From Akkermansia muciniphila (GTDB lineage: Bacteria; Verrucomicrobiota; Verrucomicrobiia; Methylacidiphilales; CAMAQI01), in contig CAMCYL010000024.1 in NCBI GenBank assembly GCA_945883905.1, forward strand, positions 1 to 33,503: a stretch of 33,503 bases of DNA. Direction: 5' to 3'. Of the stretch, positions 33,503 through 33,503 are shown piece by piece. Positions within the stretch are counted from its first letter, which is position 1; the number at the start of each line of letters is the position of its first letter. A program made the position numbers and the translations under genes. The notes beneath the pieces are model-generated. The model searched no databases and was not told the DNA's origin. It saw only the letters and a list, made by a program, of their open reading frames with translations.

Positions 33503-33503
33503 G

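Overview
The window is about 33.5 kb of moderately AT-rich bacterial chromosome. It carries dense accessory catabolic genes, secreted glycoside-hydrolase-type genes, an exosortase, a membrane sulfatase-fold protein and a family of palindromic intergenic repeats. DUF6067-type and LamG-type secreted proteins, an EpsI-fused exosortase, AraC and IclR regulators and weak or absent Shine-Dalgarno (SD) sequences together suggest the Planctomycetota-Verrucomicrobiota-Lentisphaerota (PVC) group. That placement is an inference; there is no rRNA or marker gene to fix it.

Layout. 1-186: the 3' end of a group II intron (end of a probable maturase, domain V, domain VI). 352-5722 (minus): iclR, an M81 (MlrC-like) metallopeptidase, a RidA-family deaminase, glcD-like and glcF-like oxidase subunits. 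5787-8594 (plus, divergent from iclR): an amidohydrolase, an SDR dehydrogenase and a fold-III PLP enzyme of the D-threonine aldolase/D-serine dehydratase family. 8600-10923 (minus): an SMP-30/gluconolactonase-like protein behind an unusual IclR regulator fused to a CBM9/DOMON-like carbohydrate-binding domain. 11108-12436 (plus): a class III aminotransferase with a good sigma70-like promoter. 12701-13561 (minus): a xylose-isomerase-like TIM barrel.

13600-14353 is a poor region with a frameshifted orphan gene. 14354-19482 (plus): a YhcH/NanQ-like gene, a 1096-residue secreted DUF6067 glycosidase-like protein with an N-terminal CBM9-like domain, and a broken gene of alpha/alpha-barrel type (one frameshift plus one nonsense codon). 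19619-20416: an AraC regulator. 20489-23340 (minus): a MEMO-family protein and a membrane sulfatase-fold protein. 23465-25030 (plus): an exosortase with a C-terminal EpsI-like domain. 25551-25805: a small orphan. 25898-30241 (plus): a tight operon of three secreted proteins, LamG-like, large glycoside-hydrolase-like, LamG. 30650-32851: a divergent AraC/DegT-aminotransferase pair.

How the parts fit. The left 13 kb reads as IclR-controlled catabolism of hydroxy-acid, amino-acid or sugar-acid compounds: hydrolysis, oxidation, beta-elimination or aldol cleavage of a D-amino acid, then imine clearance by RidA. The middle and right parts read as AraC-controlled, secreted polysaccharide degradation.

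The most distinctive non-coding feature is a repeat of about 270-450 bp at 25021, 30348 and 33066, with a degenerate copy at 12427 and a fragment at 20416. It is built of nested inverted repeats. Its inner stem shows paired compensatory changes between copies, and in two or three places it supplies or abuts the stop codon of the upstream gene. The IclR-CBM9 fusion is the most unusual protein.
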